A stretch of DNA of 64,000 nt from Isoetes taiwanensis (lineage: Eukaryota; Streptophyta; Lycopodiopsida; Isoetales; Isoetaceae): contig JAJEKV010000036.1 of assembly GCA_021234155.1 (NCBI GenBank), forward strand, positions 8,691,426 to 8,755,425, in the 5' to 3' direction. Below are positions 11,521 to 23,330 of this stretch, in pieces. Within the stretch, counting starts at the first letter, position 1. Each line of letters begins with the position of its first letter. Below the pieces are notes generated by a model. It saw only the letters and a program-made list of their open reading frames with translations, was not told the DNA's origin and searched no databases. Made by a program: the position numbers and the translations under genes.

Positions 11521-14306
11521 GTCATGGGATGAACACCTCCATGCCAATAAAGCTCATCCACATTTATGACTAATTAACACAATCACAAAGGTATTTAACA
11601 GCTTCATGCTATTTCACATCTTTTGAAACATCTTTAGATTGCCATAGAAAATCATTGTGTTATGTTGTGATTTTATACAGATGTGATTCGTTTTTAGGCT
11701 TTGAATACTTGATCTTATGTTTACAAATTGCTATTGTCCATTGCTATTTTCTGACACTCTCGACCTTATTTCCTTGCATTCCGACGTGCATCAAGACTCC
11801 GAGTAGCAACTTAGCTGTGCTGGATTTTACATTAGAAGCTCAAGAATGCCAATTTTTTTTTTTCCTTAGAGGACTTCCTTTTTGTAGATCGCTGCATTCT
11901 ATCCATCTTTTTATCGGGTTGTTATCCTTCGCTTTCTAACCACCGCTTTCAAGATGGAAAGAAAATCAGATCTTTGGTGCAAAAATTGGCTAAAATGGGT
12001 AGGTTGAACCCTAAACCATTGAAGTTATGCAAACACCATGGCGCCGAAGTTCGCGACAAGAAAGCTTGATTTGCAAGGCCACCGTTTCCTCTTTTGGTCG
12101 GTGGGCTGCGGTCTATGGCGCTATGGCATGGCATTTCCAACCCCCGGCATGGAGAGGCGATGGCGGGCAGATCCGGACGCCAAGGCGCTTTGCCTATCCA
12201 TCGGGCCTATTCTATTAGTCGGGCGATCATCCTCAACTTCTTCCGCACTTAGCGGGTGTTATGGCATTTTTCTATTTTCAACACTCTATATTGTTTGAAT
12301 ATTCTGAGCAAACAGGGCGGATTGGTATTTCGAGCAAGTAGTATGGCCGGCATTTCTTGGCATCCCTTTTTTCAAGTTTATTGTCCCACAGAGCTTTTTG
12401 AGCTTAGGGTTTGTAACAATTCTCGAAGGACACCGGGCACAAGAACTACAAAGAATCCATGTAGTTCTTTTCCTTCATGTGTCTAAGGTAAGAAACAAAG
12501 ATGGGTTTGGCCTTCTACGTGGATTTCAAATTTGGTTTGTGCTTGCGGTGGAGAAGGTTTTCGTTTCTACAGATTGTGGTAAAGCATCTACACATCGTTA
12601 GCATTCTAATTGGATTTCTCTTATCTAATATGGTTTGATGTTGTTTAGGCAAGAAAAAAGGACAAAAGGATCTAATTTCTCGATGGCAGATGCTCTTGAA
12701 GATTCTCAAATGGCGGCCGCTTTTAGCCTCTAGAACTTTGGTTTTTTTCTGGACGAGAAGGCGTGTGTTTTGAGTCTTCTTCCCCGCCCAGGTGAGACAC
12801 TTTCTATTCTACGATTCAATCTACTTACTTTAAAAGTTTTTGGGGTTTTTGCTGATGCCGGTGTCCCCTTCCGGCCCCAAAACTCACGCTTTTCCCGCAA
12901 AAACGCATTTTTCCGGGTTATTTTCTCTCTTCTTTCAGTTTTCCGGCAGCAACTTTCTCTCCTCGGTATGCTGGCGGTCTGGTTAACGCAGTAATGGCGC
13001 GACGCCAGAGTTTCGCCAAAGCAGAGCATAGCAAAGCTTGATTTTGCAAGGCCACCGGGTCCACAAAATCCACCGGAGTCACTGGATATGATCGGTGAGA
13101 TTCACCTCCGCCTCTCATCATTTTTTGCTAAAATGCCAATATATACCGGAGCAGATTTGAGTTATACATAAAAAGCAGATTTGGAGTTATTAGGCAAGAG
13201 TGTGCAACGACATTTCTTCTCCATCAACTTGGTGTAACCATCTTGTATCCCTCCTTTTCCTTCACATTTGATTTCCAAATTTTTTTTTACCTTAATGGTG
13301 GTTTAGGGGATTCTTTAGGCTTTGTGGAGAGATACCATGCCTTCCTTTTATTTCTCGCGATCCAAAAAACCCAGAGCTTTCTCGAGTTAGGGTCGACTTG
13401 GGATTCGCTGCTCGTGATAGCTTCTCGTGTAAATTTTTGAGTTTCGCAAAACATTCACAAATTTTGGGTGTATTCCGCAACATTTTTTTTCCTTTCTTTT
13501 CGGTCGGGCTATGGGCAATTAATGGGCTGAAGCGGTGGGTAATGCAGTCGCTATGCCGGAAGTAAGGTGGATAATGTCGGTCCTCCCAAATCTTCAAATC
13601 CATTTTCAAATTTGAGTTTAGGGTCGCTGAATTCTTGACGAGAGAGAGAGCTATGTGCGCTTCAATCAGGTGGTCTACAACCATTTTCGCAGTATCTTTT
13701 CCCGCCTGAAGGAATTCGAAAAGGGTTTTTTCTTCTCTCGTCGTCAGATCTATGCCCATTATCACAAATGTTCGGGCATCTCCTTATATGGCTTTGACCA
13801 GCAAAACGTGGTGGCTAATCCGAGGATGAACCCATATTTTCTTAGCTTTGAGATCATAGGGTCCACAAACCGGATAACGTTATTGGCAAGTGAGTTGTTT
13901 TATGCTTTACCTTCTTATTCTTTTGGATGCATCATTCCGTGCTAATTTTTCAAATTTTGTATTACGATACCACATCACTGGAAGTATGATTCGATCCTAA
14001 ACCTAGCTGCAGTGTTGAATCAATCTAAAGACAATACAGAATGATTTAGCGTAAAATCATATTTCATAAATTAGGGCTCTACTCCACCAAGTTTTCGAAG
14101 CCAGCGGCCTTTATATTTAAAGTGATTGATCTGGACTGCGGCACACAATCATCCTTGCAACCACACCAAAATACCTTTTGTGGAAGTTGAGACTTTGCAT
14201 ATTGAGGTGCTAGAGAAATCACACCATGCTCATATATAGTTGAGTGTTGTCATTCTTTTCCTTGGCTACTCATTATGTTAGACTTGATGAAACTACAATA
14301 AAAATT
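11521..14306 (+). repeat. Array unit 4 (complete)
   Basis: 2786 bp, colinear with units 1 and 3 and without a large insertion. Confidence 0.93.
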
Positions 14307-16915
14307 GTCATGGATGAACACCTCCATGCCAATAAAGCTCATCCACATTTATGACTAATTAACACAATCACAAAGGTATTTTAACAGTTTCATGCTATTT
14401 CGTACATCTTTTGAAACATCTTTAGATTGCCATAGAAAAATCATTGTGTTATGTTGTGATTTTATACGACGTGATTCGTTTTTAGGGCTTTGAATACTTG
14501 ATCTTATGTTTACAAATTGCTATTGTCCATTGCTATTTTCCTAATAATTCTAATCTTTATTTCCTTGCATTCTACCCATCAAGACCCGAAAGTAGCAACT
14601 TAGCTGTGTCGGATTTCCACATTGTAGCCTCAAGAATGCCAATTTTTTTTTCTTAGAGGACTTCCTTTTTTGTAGACCGCTGCATTCTATCCATCTTTTT
14701 ACCTGCTTGTTATCCTTCGCTTTCTAACCACCGCTGCTCAAGATGGAAAGAAAATCAGATCTTTGGTGCAAAATTGGCTAAAATGGTAGGTTGGAACCCT
14801 AAACCATTGAAGTTATAAAAGACCATGTATACTTTAGTTCGCGACAAGAAAGCTTTTGATTTGCAAGGCCACCCTCCCTCTTTGTCGGTGGGCCGGTTCA
14901 TGGCGCTATTGTGGCATGGCATTTCCAACCCCGCATGGAGAGGCATGGAAGATCCGACGTCATGGCTTTTGCCTATCCATCGCCTATTCTATTAGTTGGG
15001 CTTATCATCCTCAACTTTTCCGCACTTAGCGGTGTTATGCATTTATTTTCATTTTCAACACTCTATATTGTTTGAATATCTCGAGCAAACAGTTCGATTG
15101 GTATTTCTCTCGAGCAAGTAGTATGGCCTGCATTTCTTGGCATCCCTTTTTTTCAAGGTTTATTGTCCCAAGAGTTTTTGAGCTTAGGGTTTGTAACAAT
15201 TTCGAAGGACACCTCCGCCGCCGCATCCACAAAGAATCCATGTAGTTCTTTTTCTTCATGTGTCTAAGGTAAGAAACAGCATGGTTTGGCCTTCACGTGG
15301 GATTTCACTTTGGTTTGTGCTTCGTGAGAAGGTTTTCGGCTTCTACGTATTGTGGTAAAGCATCTACACATCGTTAGTATCCTAATTGATTTCTTATCTA
15401 ATATGGTTTTGATGTTGTTTAGGGCAAGAAAAAGGACAAAAGGATCTCGAATTTTATGGCGATGTTTTGAAGATTCTCAAATGGCGGGCCGCTTTAGCCT
15501 CTAGAACTTTGGTTTTTTCGGATTATAGAAGGCGTTGTTTGAGTCTTCCCTTCCGTGAGACATTTTCTATTCTACTTATTCAATCTACTTACTTAAAAAG
15601 TTTTGGGTTTTGCTGATGCCGGTGTCCCCTTCCGGTTCTTAAAACTCACGCTTTTTCCGGGTAAAAACGCTTCCTACTATTTTCTCTTTTTCGGGCTCGT
15701 TAACTTTCTTCTCTCTCGTATGGCGGTGCCTGGTTAACGCACGTGGCGCAAGACCGGCTCGCCAAAGAAAGATAGCAAAGCTTGATTTTGCAAGGCACCG
15801 GTTCCATTGGGGTCCACCGGAGCTTCTGGATATGACGGTGAGATTCACTCTCCTCATCATTTTTGCTAAGCAATGCCAATATATACCGGAGCAGATTTGG
15901 AGTTATACACGAAAGCAGATTTGAGTTATTAGGCGTGAGGCGTGTAACCATATTTCTCTCCATCAACTTGGTGTAACCATTGGTTGTATCCTCCTTTTCC
16001 CTCACATTTGATTTCAAATTTTTACCTTTCTAATGGTGGTTTAGGGGATTCTTTAGCTTTGTGGAGAGATACCTATGCCTTCCCTTTTATTTCTGCATCC
16101 AAGAAACCCGTAGCTTTGTGTTAGGGGTCGACTTGGGATCTGCTATCGTATTATAGCTTCAGGTAAATTTTTGAGTTTCGCAAAACATTCGCCAAATTTT
16201 TGGGTGTATTCCAAGTAACATTTTCTTTTCCTCTTCGTCAAGGTGGGCAATTAATGGGCTGTAGCGCAGGTGGTAATGCTAAATGCCGGAAGTAAGGTGG
16301 ATAATGTTGAATCCTCGCTTCAAATCCATTTTCAAATTTGAGTTTAGGGTCGCTGAATTTTGACAGAGAGAGAGCTATGTGCGCCTCAATCGTGGTTTAC
16401 AACTATTTTGGCAGTATCTTTTCCCCGCCTGAATCTCGGTGCGGGTTTTTTCTTTCTCTGGTCGACTATGCCCATTATCACAGTTCTCGCATCTCCTTAT
16501 ATGGCTTCTTTGGACCAGCAAACGTGTGGTTAATCCGAGGATGAACCCATATTTTCTAGTTTGGAGATCATAGGGTCCACAAACGGCCAACGTTTCTTTT
16601 GGCAAAGGAGTTGTTTTATGCTTTACCTTCTTATTCGGATGCATCATTCGTGCTAATTTTTTCAAATTTTGTATTGGCTGTGATACTACAATCACCGGAA
16701 GTATGATTCGATCCAAACCTAGCTGCAGTGTTGAATCAATCGGCATTAATAATGTAGAATGATTTAGCGTAAAATCATATTTCATAAATTAGGGCTTTAC
16801 CTTACCAAGTTTTCGAAGCTGCCGCCTTTTTATATTTAAAGTGATTGACTTGATCTCGGCACACCATCTTGCAGCGCACACCAAATAATGGTTTTGTGGA
16901 AGTTGAGACGACTTC
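14307..16915 (+). repeat. Array unit 5 (3'-truncated)
   Basis: Follows the unit to the string GAGACGACTTC, equivalent to about position 2715 of unit 1, then leaves the repeat. The last 100 bp or so of the unit are missing where the Helitron-derived segment begins. Confidence 0.9.
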
Positions 16916-17057
16916 GTATTAGCAATACTCTTAGGTTAACTATCTTAGGTTAATAATCGGTGGTGCTTATAGTTGCTGGTTTTATTGTTGAATACTTGAT
17001 CGATTTAGGGTTCCTTTGCAATCATCTAAATTGTATAGATTGCAACATATCGATTTG

Positions 17058-17322
17058 TATGGGGAAGGCCCACAAAAACACCAATTGCTGTGGCCAACAA
17101 CCCTCACATGACGACGCCAATGAAAGCAAGTCTCAAGTAGAAAGAGACGATCGCAGACACGCTAGACGGGTTGCAAAGGCTAGAGCTTTGAAACTAGAAT
17201 TTAACATGGAAGTCGTGGAGAGAGATCATGATGGTCCTTCATCCGATGTTGTTCCAATGGAGGGCTTCGGGTCTGGAAGCATCTTTTTGCCTCCTTACAA
17301 TCGGCCACGCCACAAGCCGTGA
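17058..17322 (+). pseudogene. Helitron polyprotein, N-terminal fragment
   Basis: An open stretch starting MGKAHKNTNCC and rich in charged residues (VERDDRRHARRVAKARA) lies at the front of the Helitron coding region. It is in the position of the variable N-terminal region of plant Helitron proteins. No catalytic motif is present. The frame stops at 17322 and nearby frames are broken. Assignment rests on position more than on similarity. Confidence 0.4.
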
Positions 17323-18486
17323 AGAGCAAAGGTTGTGAGTGCCCCGCGGACTACCGGTTGGAGATGCAACCAAGAAGACAATCGGCATCTAAATGATAGT
17401 ATAGAAGGAACTATTGCACATAGTGTGGGTTCATCCTTCATCACATCGGGTTATTGGTATTAGGATGCAAATTGTTTCCCCACAATAGATGAACAAGCAG
17501 TGTGATCGTGATGTTGCCCAATCTACAAGCTGCGAATGCTCATGGATTAGCACACCATCTCAGTCAACTTATTGAAATATCACGCGGAATAACACCACCT
17601 ATAATAGTGAATAACCCTCCTACATGACACCCTCGAGAATGAAAGCAATAGTCGAAAGAAACGCGCAACAAGCAAGAAGGGCCAAAAAGGAGCTGGACTC
17701 ACAATGTCGGTTGTTGATAATGATATAGAAATGACAAATATTGACAAGTGTCTACAAATAAAGCGTATGCTAATGTTGACCACTATCAAGCTTAATGCAT
17801 AACCCTCTTATATGACACCCGGGTGGAAAGCAATAGTCAAAGGAGAAGGCTGCTCCATCACAGAAGTCGCAAAGCATACAGTCGTGAGGTTGGATTACAC
17901 TACTCCTATTGGTCCTAGAGAACGCCCCCAGCCGTAAAAGCGGGTTTCAATAAGATAGCATGGACGGGATTTTACCTCCCCTCATGACTTTGGCAACATG
18001 CATTATAGATGTTTGTATTGTGGGGCTATGCAATGGATAGAAGAGCTCTCGCTAAAAAAGAAATGCCCGCATGTGAAAATGGAAAGGTTCAATCCACCAT
18101 TGATTCCCTGAACCACCACAAGAATTATTTGACCTATACACGAAACGATGGTGTAGGTGATCACTTTCGCATCTAACATCGAAGTACAATAATATATTCT
18201 CATTTGCCCAAGCATGGAAAATTGATGAGGCGGTGGCAAATGCTATTGGTGGGGCCTATACCTTTAGGGTCAATGGACGATGTGCCATAAGATGGGAACG
18301 CTTATTGCCACCGCAAGGCCATCAAGAGCATGCAAAATTCGCACAAATATACATCATGGATGGTGATGACACGCAAGTTGAACGTAGGATGTCTATTTTG
18401 ATGGATTGAAACAAGAAATAGTTGTGCGCCATGCACCGACAGAGCACAAATCCATTTGTTAGCATATTTTTGAATGCGCACAAATT

Positions 18487-18745
18487 ATGCGTAATCATCC
18501 AACCATGGATATCCGCTTATGTATACCTTCTTGCAACGCAAAAAATCCCGGAGGAGGCAATATAATGCTCCAACCGCAAATGAGGTGGTCGTCTTTAATG
18601 CCTATTGATGATAAGCCCGAGGATGGCCAGAGAGATATTATTATACACTCTAAGGATGGTGGCTTGAAACTTATAGATGCATATCACTCAAGATATGACC
18701 CATTGCACTTTTTGTGTTGCTTCTTCCCACGGTACGCATGATGGA
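18487..18745 (+). pseudogene. Helitron helicase-like N-terminal domain fragment
   Basis: The reading contains LMPIDDKPEDGQRDIIIHSK, followed by a stretch with AYHSRYDPLHF. This matches the pattern RDI-(I/V)-x-S-x(2)-GGL...YDPL-x-(Y/F) that precedes the Rep nuclease in plant RepHel proteins. The frame changes around 18720, where the expected pattern continues in another frame (DGW...KYP). It belongs with the Rep and helicase segments downstream and is not a separate gene. Confidence 0.6.
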
Positions 18746-19059
18746 TGGCATTTTAAAATACCCCATGGACTGAGTGGTGCAAAGGAGGTAACTATTATGG
18801 AATACTACGATATCATCCTGCTCACGCTGACGTGGGCATGTATCCACCCTTCACATGGCTGGCCGGTTGTTTCAAGAATACATTTGTGATATGTTTGGCG
18901 AAGATGGAACAAGAAAGGCTACAATTCCATTGTGTTGAATCAACACACCATTCGAAAAGACATGTTGCATGCTATGGACTTTGAAGGAGATGATGCAAGT
19001 GCATATTGTCCGAAAAAGTTGTGTTACCATCCTCACATGTAGGAGGTCCGATACATGAC

Positions 19060-19760
19060 CCAATCCAGTATCGGGATGCCATGTCTATTGTTCGCGAACA
19101 TGGCAGGCTGGACCTTTTATAACAATGATCGCCAATGCGAATTGGGAAGAGATTAGAGGGAATTATATGGCCAATCGCCAAATGATCGAATTGAGTTAGT
19201 AGCGAGTATTCCATATGAAAGTAAAGGAGCCGGTAGATCTAATAACTAATCATGGTATATTCTACCGCGATAATCGCGAAAAAGTCTATGTTATTGAGTT
19301 TCAAAAGAGAGGCTTGCCACATGTACATTTGTTGACTATATTGATCAGCCGACAAGCCCTTCACAAACCAAGAGATTGATCAAATCATTTGTGCTGAAAT
19401 ACCGTATAAGGATGCATATCCCGAATTATATGAGGTTGTCACCCTCGCAATATGATGCATGGGCCATGGGTAAATCGATATCCTAATAGTCCGCATGCGT
19501 GATGGTAAATGTACAAAACGCTATCCACGCATTTTCGCATGAGACGACGCTTGTTGACTGATATCCATTGTAAAAATCAAGAAGGGATGATGGTCGAAAG
19601 GTGAAAAAGGGGATATACATTTAGACAACGATGGTCGCCATACAACCGTATCGACATCGCATCAAGCGCCATATCAATGTTGAGGTGTGTGCGCCGCCAA
19701 GGCCGCTAAATATCTATATAAATATGTATACAAAGGGCCGGATATGATCAATGTGAACTT
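19060..19760 (+). pseudogene. Helitron Rep (HUH endonuclease) domain, frameshifted
   Basis: The nuclease nicks and joins single-stranded DNA during rolling-circle transposition. Visible signatures in order are FITMIANANWEEI (about 19115-19155), the metal-binding FQKRGLPHVHLL with HVH at 19317-19325, and the tyrosine motif AAKYLYKYVYKGPD at 19702-19743, which holds the candidate catalytic tyrosines. Two stops near 19198 and several frame changes separate these blocks. The order and spacing fit the family. Activity is ruled out unless the breaks are consensus errors. Confidence 0.7.
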
Positions 19761-20019
19761 AGAAGCAAGCGAAAGTGATGGTGCATCTACTAGCACCGCA
19801 CCCACCATAAACCATGATGAGGTTGAGCAATACTTAAATGCACGCTTATTTCTCAAACAGGCATCATGGAGAATCCTCTCATATGAAATACAACAACAAC
19901 AGCCTCATGTCACTAGATTGGCGGCATCTTCCAATGCAACAAGATGTATACTACATCGAGAAGGTATGAGCATGGACAAGATAAGAAGCAAGAATAATGG
20001 AACAACATTGGGATGATTT

Positions 20020-22090
20020 TTCGAGATGAATGCATCCGGGGTAGAGAGGCTAGAGTGGCTACTCAATTGCTCTATCATGATTTTCCTAAAAGTTTACCAA
20101 CCCAAATTTAAAAATGGAAGATCGAGAGAATACCCGTAAGTTTCCCACTATTGGACGATGTACTTTGTTAATCCTTCGTGAAGGAGAGTTTACTATTTAC
20201 GACTCTCGCTGACCCGCTGATGTGTGCAATTAGTTTTGAAGATTTACGCCTTTTGATGGGGAGTTGTGTGCAACATATAAAGAAGCTTGCATTCGCCGTG
20301 GGTTGCTTCGACTACAATACGTACGGCTCGAAGTCTCTTCAGAAGCAAAGAAGATGGGGCATGCCACCACCATGGCACATATGTTCGCCATGATACTTTT
20401 AAATTGGCGAACCATCGAATCCACAGAAACGTGGGAAGAAGTCAAGCTTTGGTCGATGACTTTGCATGAGGCACGGCGGGTTATGGAGGATCAAAGTGTG
20501 CAAGTGTGTGATCGGGTTATTTGATATGGCACTTCTAGACATTGAAGACTACATGAATTCTCGGACGCATCTTTGAGAGAGTTTGAATTCATTCTTCCCG
20601 AAAGGCAATAGATCCATATATGATCTTTCGGGATGAGGTGTTTCAAGAAGACATGGCGAGGTGCAAGAAGTCGGACCGCCTATATCACTGGCTCAACGAT
20701 TATCTTTGACCGCGGTGGATCCATGAGCACGGATGTTGGAAAAAGGACGGTGTTCTTTGTTCATGGTGCGTGGATCGAAAGAGTTTTTTTTTAACACCAT
20801 GTTGTCTTATGTTCGCGCTGAGGTCTCATTGCACTTGCAGCTTGCTTCCTCCGAATTGCATCCACTTTATTGAAGGGCGGGCGACCGCACATTCAAGGTT
20901 CAAGATACCGATAAATATAGATGAGACATCAACGTGCAATATTCCAAAGCAACCGAAATGGCAAAATTGATAAGAGCTACACGCATCATTATATGGGATG
21001 AGGCCCCAATGATGCATAAACATGTTTATGAAGCAATCGATAGAACGCCCGTGATGTGATGTCATGTGACAAATTATTTGGAGGACTCCATTGTTGTTTT
21101 TAGGAGGAGATTTTCGCCAGTTCCACCTGCGGGTACCATCGAGGAAATCGACCCCAAATTGTGCAAGCTTACTTTTACATATGGGATCACGCCGAGGAAC
21201 ATAAGCTCAACACAAACATGCGGTAATGAACAATGGGGAGCGATCCGAAGAGCAAAGGGCATTTGGTCAACTATCTTCTACGGGTTGGAGATGGGCTCGA
21301 AACCACATTTCCTACATTGGCCTGACGTAATATGTCTTCCTGAAGAGATTTGTGTCAAGTCACGTGGACTTGAATGATTTGCTAGCCGTGGCATTTCCGG
21401 ATGTTTCCAATTAATTATGAAAGTGTGTCCTATTGGGTGCAAGGGCAACCTTACGCCACTAAATGACGATGTAGATGAAGTAAACAAGAGGATGACAGGT
21501 GGTTGCCTCATACCGCTGATTATTACAAAGGCCGATCGAAATGGGATGAGAATGATGCAGGGTCTATCCCGTTGAATTTTTGAATGCACAAACTCCGAAA
21601 GTGGGATGCCTCCACATCAATTGACATTGAAGGTTGGCATGATTGTCATGTTGTTGAGGCCGGCCACCCTAAAGGACTCTACAATGGAACTCGCCATCAT
21701 ACGCTCATTGGGAAGACGTGGTTATAGATGCCGAGATTGTCACCGAAAAAAAAATATTGGGAGCAGAGTGTTCATATTTCAATTCCTTTGGTGCCAAATA
21801 ATGCGTAACTTCCATTTCAATTTGAACGCATGTAATTTCCGCCACGCCTTTTGGCATGACAATCAACAAGTCCCGTGGCCAAACGATGAAAATGGTTGGT
21901 TTGTATTTGCCAAACCCAAGATTTAGTCACCTGACAACTCTATGTGGCACTCTCGAGAGCTCAAGGAATCCAAGGCATAAAGGCACTCATTCTATCGAAG
22001 GATGGAGAGACAAGCGCAGACGCCGACCGATCAAGATATACAACAAATATTGTATACAAAGAACTCCTCTAATTGTGAGCCTAATACTTT
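20020..22090 (+). pseudogene. Helitron PIF1-like helicase region, frameshifted
   Basis: The helicase would unwind DNA behind the Rep nick. Blocks in order: REARVATQLLYHDFPK (about 20050-20095), SFEDLR and a TYKEACIRRGLL match (20230-20310), AMILLNW (20391), a damaged Walker A region at 20755-20795, TAHSRFKIPINI (about 20888-20925), the Walker B segment IIIWDEAPMMHKH (20984-21022), FRRRFSPVPPAGT in place of the FGGDFRQ block (about 21098-21136), GMIVMLLR (about 21636), and FAMTINKSRGQT, the last helicase motif (about 21848-21885). Blocks fall in different frames, so the gene is disabled as read. It reads in the same direction as the Rep domain. Confidence 0.7.
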
Positions 22091-22099
22091 AAATGTCTC

Positions 22100-22850
22100 T
22101 ACTTTCGATTTTTTTTTTTCATTGATTTCTTTTATTTTCTTTATGTTTTTCTTTATGTACTTTACTTACTTATTTATCCATGTAGATGGTGCTGATTTTG
22201 GTCCCTTTGGTGTCTTTTGGTCACCACGTCGCCAAATGCCTAAAAGGGGACAGGAGTTATCACGCTACCGGGGTTATTTTTGTCGCACGTGCTCTTGGGT
22301 CATGGTATGATTGGGAACGAAAATACCATGCTCATATGCATGGGGTAGCAAGCTGGAAATTGAGGAGCTTATTGAAAGCTCAAGGATATATTTTGCACCG
22401 ACGAGGTTGTCAAGTTGGAGCAGTTCATCCAACTAATTGATGACTTCCTATTTGATCAAGCCTATCCAAGGGAACGGTGTTTACGCCGATGTGCTTTGAG
22501 AGAGGTGGGTGGAGGATAAAGTGCATGTATCTATCTTTTGGGTAATGTAGTGCTTTGACTAAACGCGGCAATTATTTGTCTTCTTTTCGATGAGAAACGA
22601 TACCGCGTAATCGGGCGAATTGGTGTCTTAGTAGCAAAGGAACTCACATGTGTTGGAATATGTAATGGAACCCATTTTAGGGTCTACAAATCATTCCTTC
22701 CCCGAGGCGGTATCCGATTCCATCATACGAAGTCTACCTTCGACGAAGTTGTCTCACGCGGCTTGATAGTCGCGGAGACGCCGCGGGCAGTTCAATCAAT
22801 GACTCGCCTGCGCATTTCACTTTTACCCCGCTAAGATGTTATCTCAGCCT
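22100..22850 (+). other. Helitron 3' region, possible captured sequence
   Basis: Downstream of the helicase an AT/T-rich stretch ends in TTTATCCATGTAG, an acceptor-like site. It is followed by an open stretch at 22186-22440 with ARALGSWYDWERKYHAHMHG. A G+C-rich segment follows near 22690-22800. None of this belongs to the standard Rep-helicase core, and plant Helitrons often carry host gene pieces here. I cannot name a source gene. Confidence 0.25.
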
Positions 22851-23276
22851 GAGAAGTGAAGATATCACGGAGTACCCAACAAAGTACAATATTAGGCCCT
22901 TGGTAATGTGCGCCATGTGGAGATGTATATTTAGAGTTCCATCATGAACTAAAATACGCCAATGAGCTAGGACAAAATTTTGTGTTTTGTATTTTTGTAC
23001 CTATTTTTGTTCGTGGTAATTTAACTACTTCTAAGGGTGATATTTTGAGCATAATTTAGATCCAAATTTTCCAAAATTTTGTAAATAGAGGTAGACGTAA
23101 CACATTTGTTACAAAGCATTCTTTTTTCTCGCTGAAATTGATAAACGCAAGTTAATAGATTGATGACAAAGCTGTCATTAGGCAAATTTCAATAACAAAA
23201 AAATTACAAAAGCAAATATTGTCTGATCTAGCCTATATCAACGTGTGTATGGACGCAAATATTGTCCGATCTAGCC

Positions 23277-23330
23277 GAGTAAAAACACATGCCCAGATAT
23301 TAGTTTCGCAACGCCGCACACGCTTACTAG
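23277..23330 (+). other. Helitron 3' terminus with CTAG end
   Basis: The stretch AACACATGCCCAGATATTAG, then CGCAACGCCGCACACGCTTACTAG, matches the better preserved terminus at 38060-38112 nearly base for base. There the hairpin GCCCGGC-AAC-GCCGGGC is intact; here the stem is damaged. The element ends CTAG and the array resumes with T. Confidence 0.7.

Larger units (their letters stand above)
1..16915. repeat. Tandem macro-repeat array, block 1 (unit about 2.78 kb)
   Basis: Five head-to-tail copies of one unit lie here. They can be anchored on the recurring string GTCATGG(G)ATGAACACC at 10, 2831, 8764, 11521 and 14307. Uninterrupted spacing is 2757-2821 bp; the long second interval is explained by an inserted LTR retroelement. 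The whole unit repeats, including poly-T tracts, TATA-like runs and splice-like signals, so this is a true macrosatellite and not a short satellite. The block breaks at about 16915, where Helitron sequence starts. I recognise no protein or RNA encoded by the unit. Confidence 0.95.
16921..23330 (+). mobile_element. Decayed autonomous Helitron (RepHel), 5' end not resolved
   Basis: The segment between array blocks encodes, in order on the plus strand, a Helitron N-terminal region, an HUH-type Rep nuclease and a PIF1-like helicase, all broken by stops and frameshifts. It ends in ACGCTTACTAG at 23330, a CTAG terminus, directly followed by T of the array, as expected for Helitron insertion between A and T. 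The upstream array flank does not match the insertion point, so the 5' end was lost or rearranged. Rolling-circle transposition is the known mechanism of the family; this copy cannot be active as read. Confidence 0.8.

Noticed and set aside
1-16900. Many open frames of 60-150 codons in the array, on both strands
   Set aside because: They are repeated from unit to unit, overlap in several frames, change length with each one-base difference, and have no recognisable domain. I kept only the stretches tied to splice-like sites or conserved in clean copies.
17600-21600. Minus-strand ORFs in the Helitron, e.g. 18972-19214 and 20826-21065
   Set aside because: They are antisense shadows of the Rep/helicase blocks that read on the plus strand.
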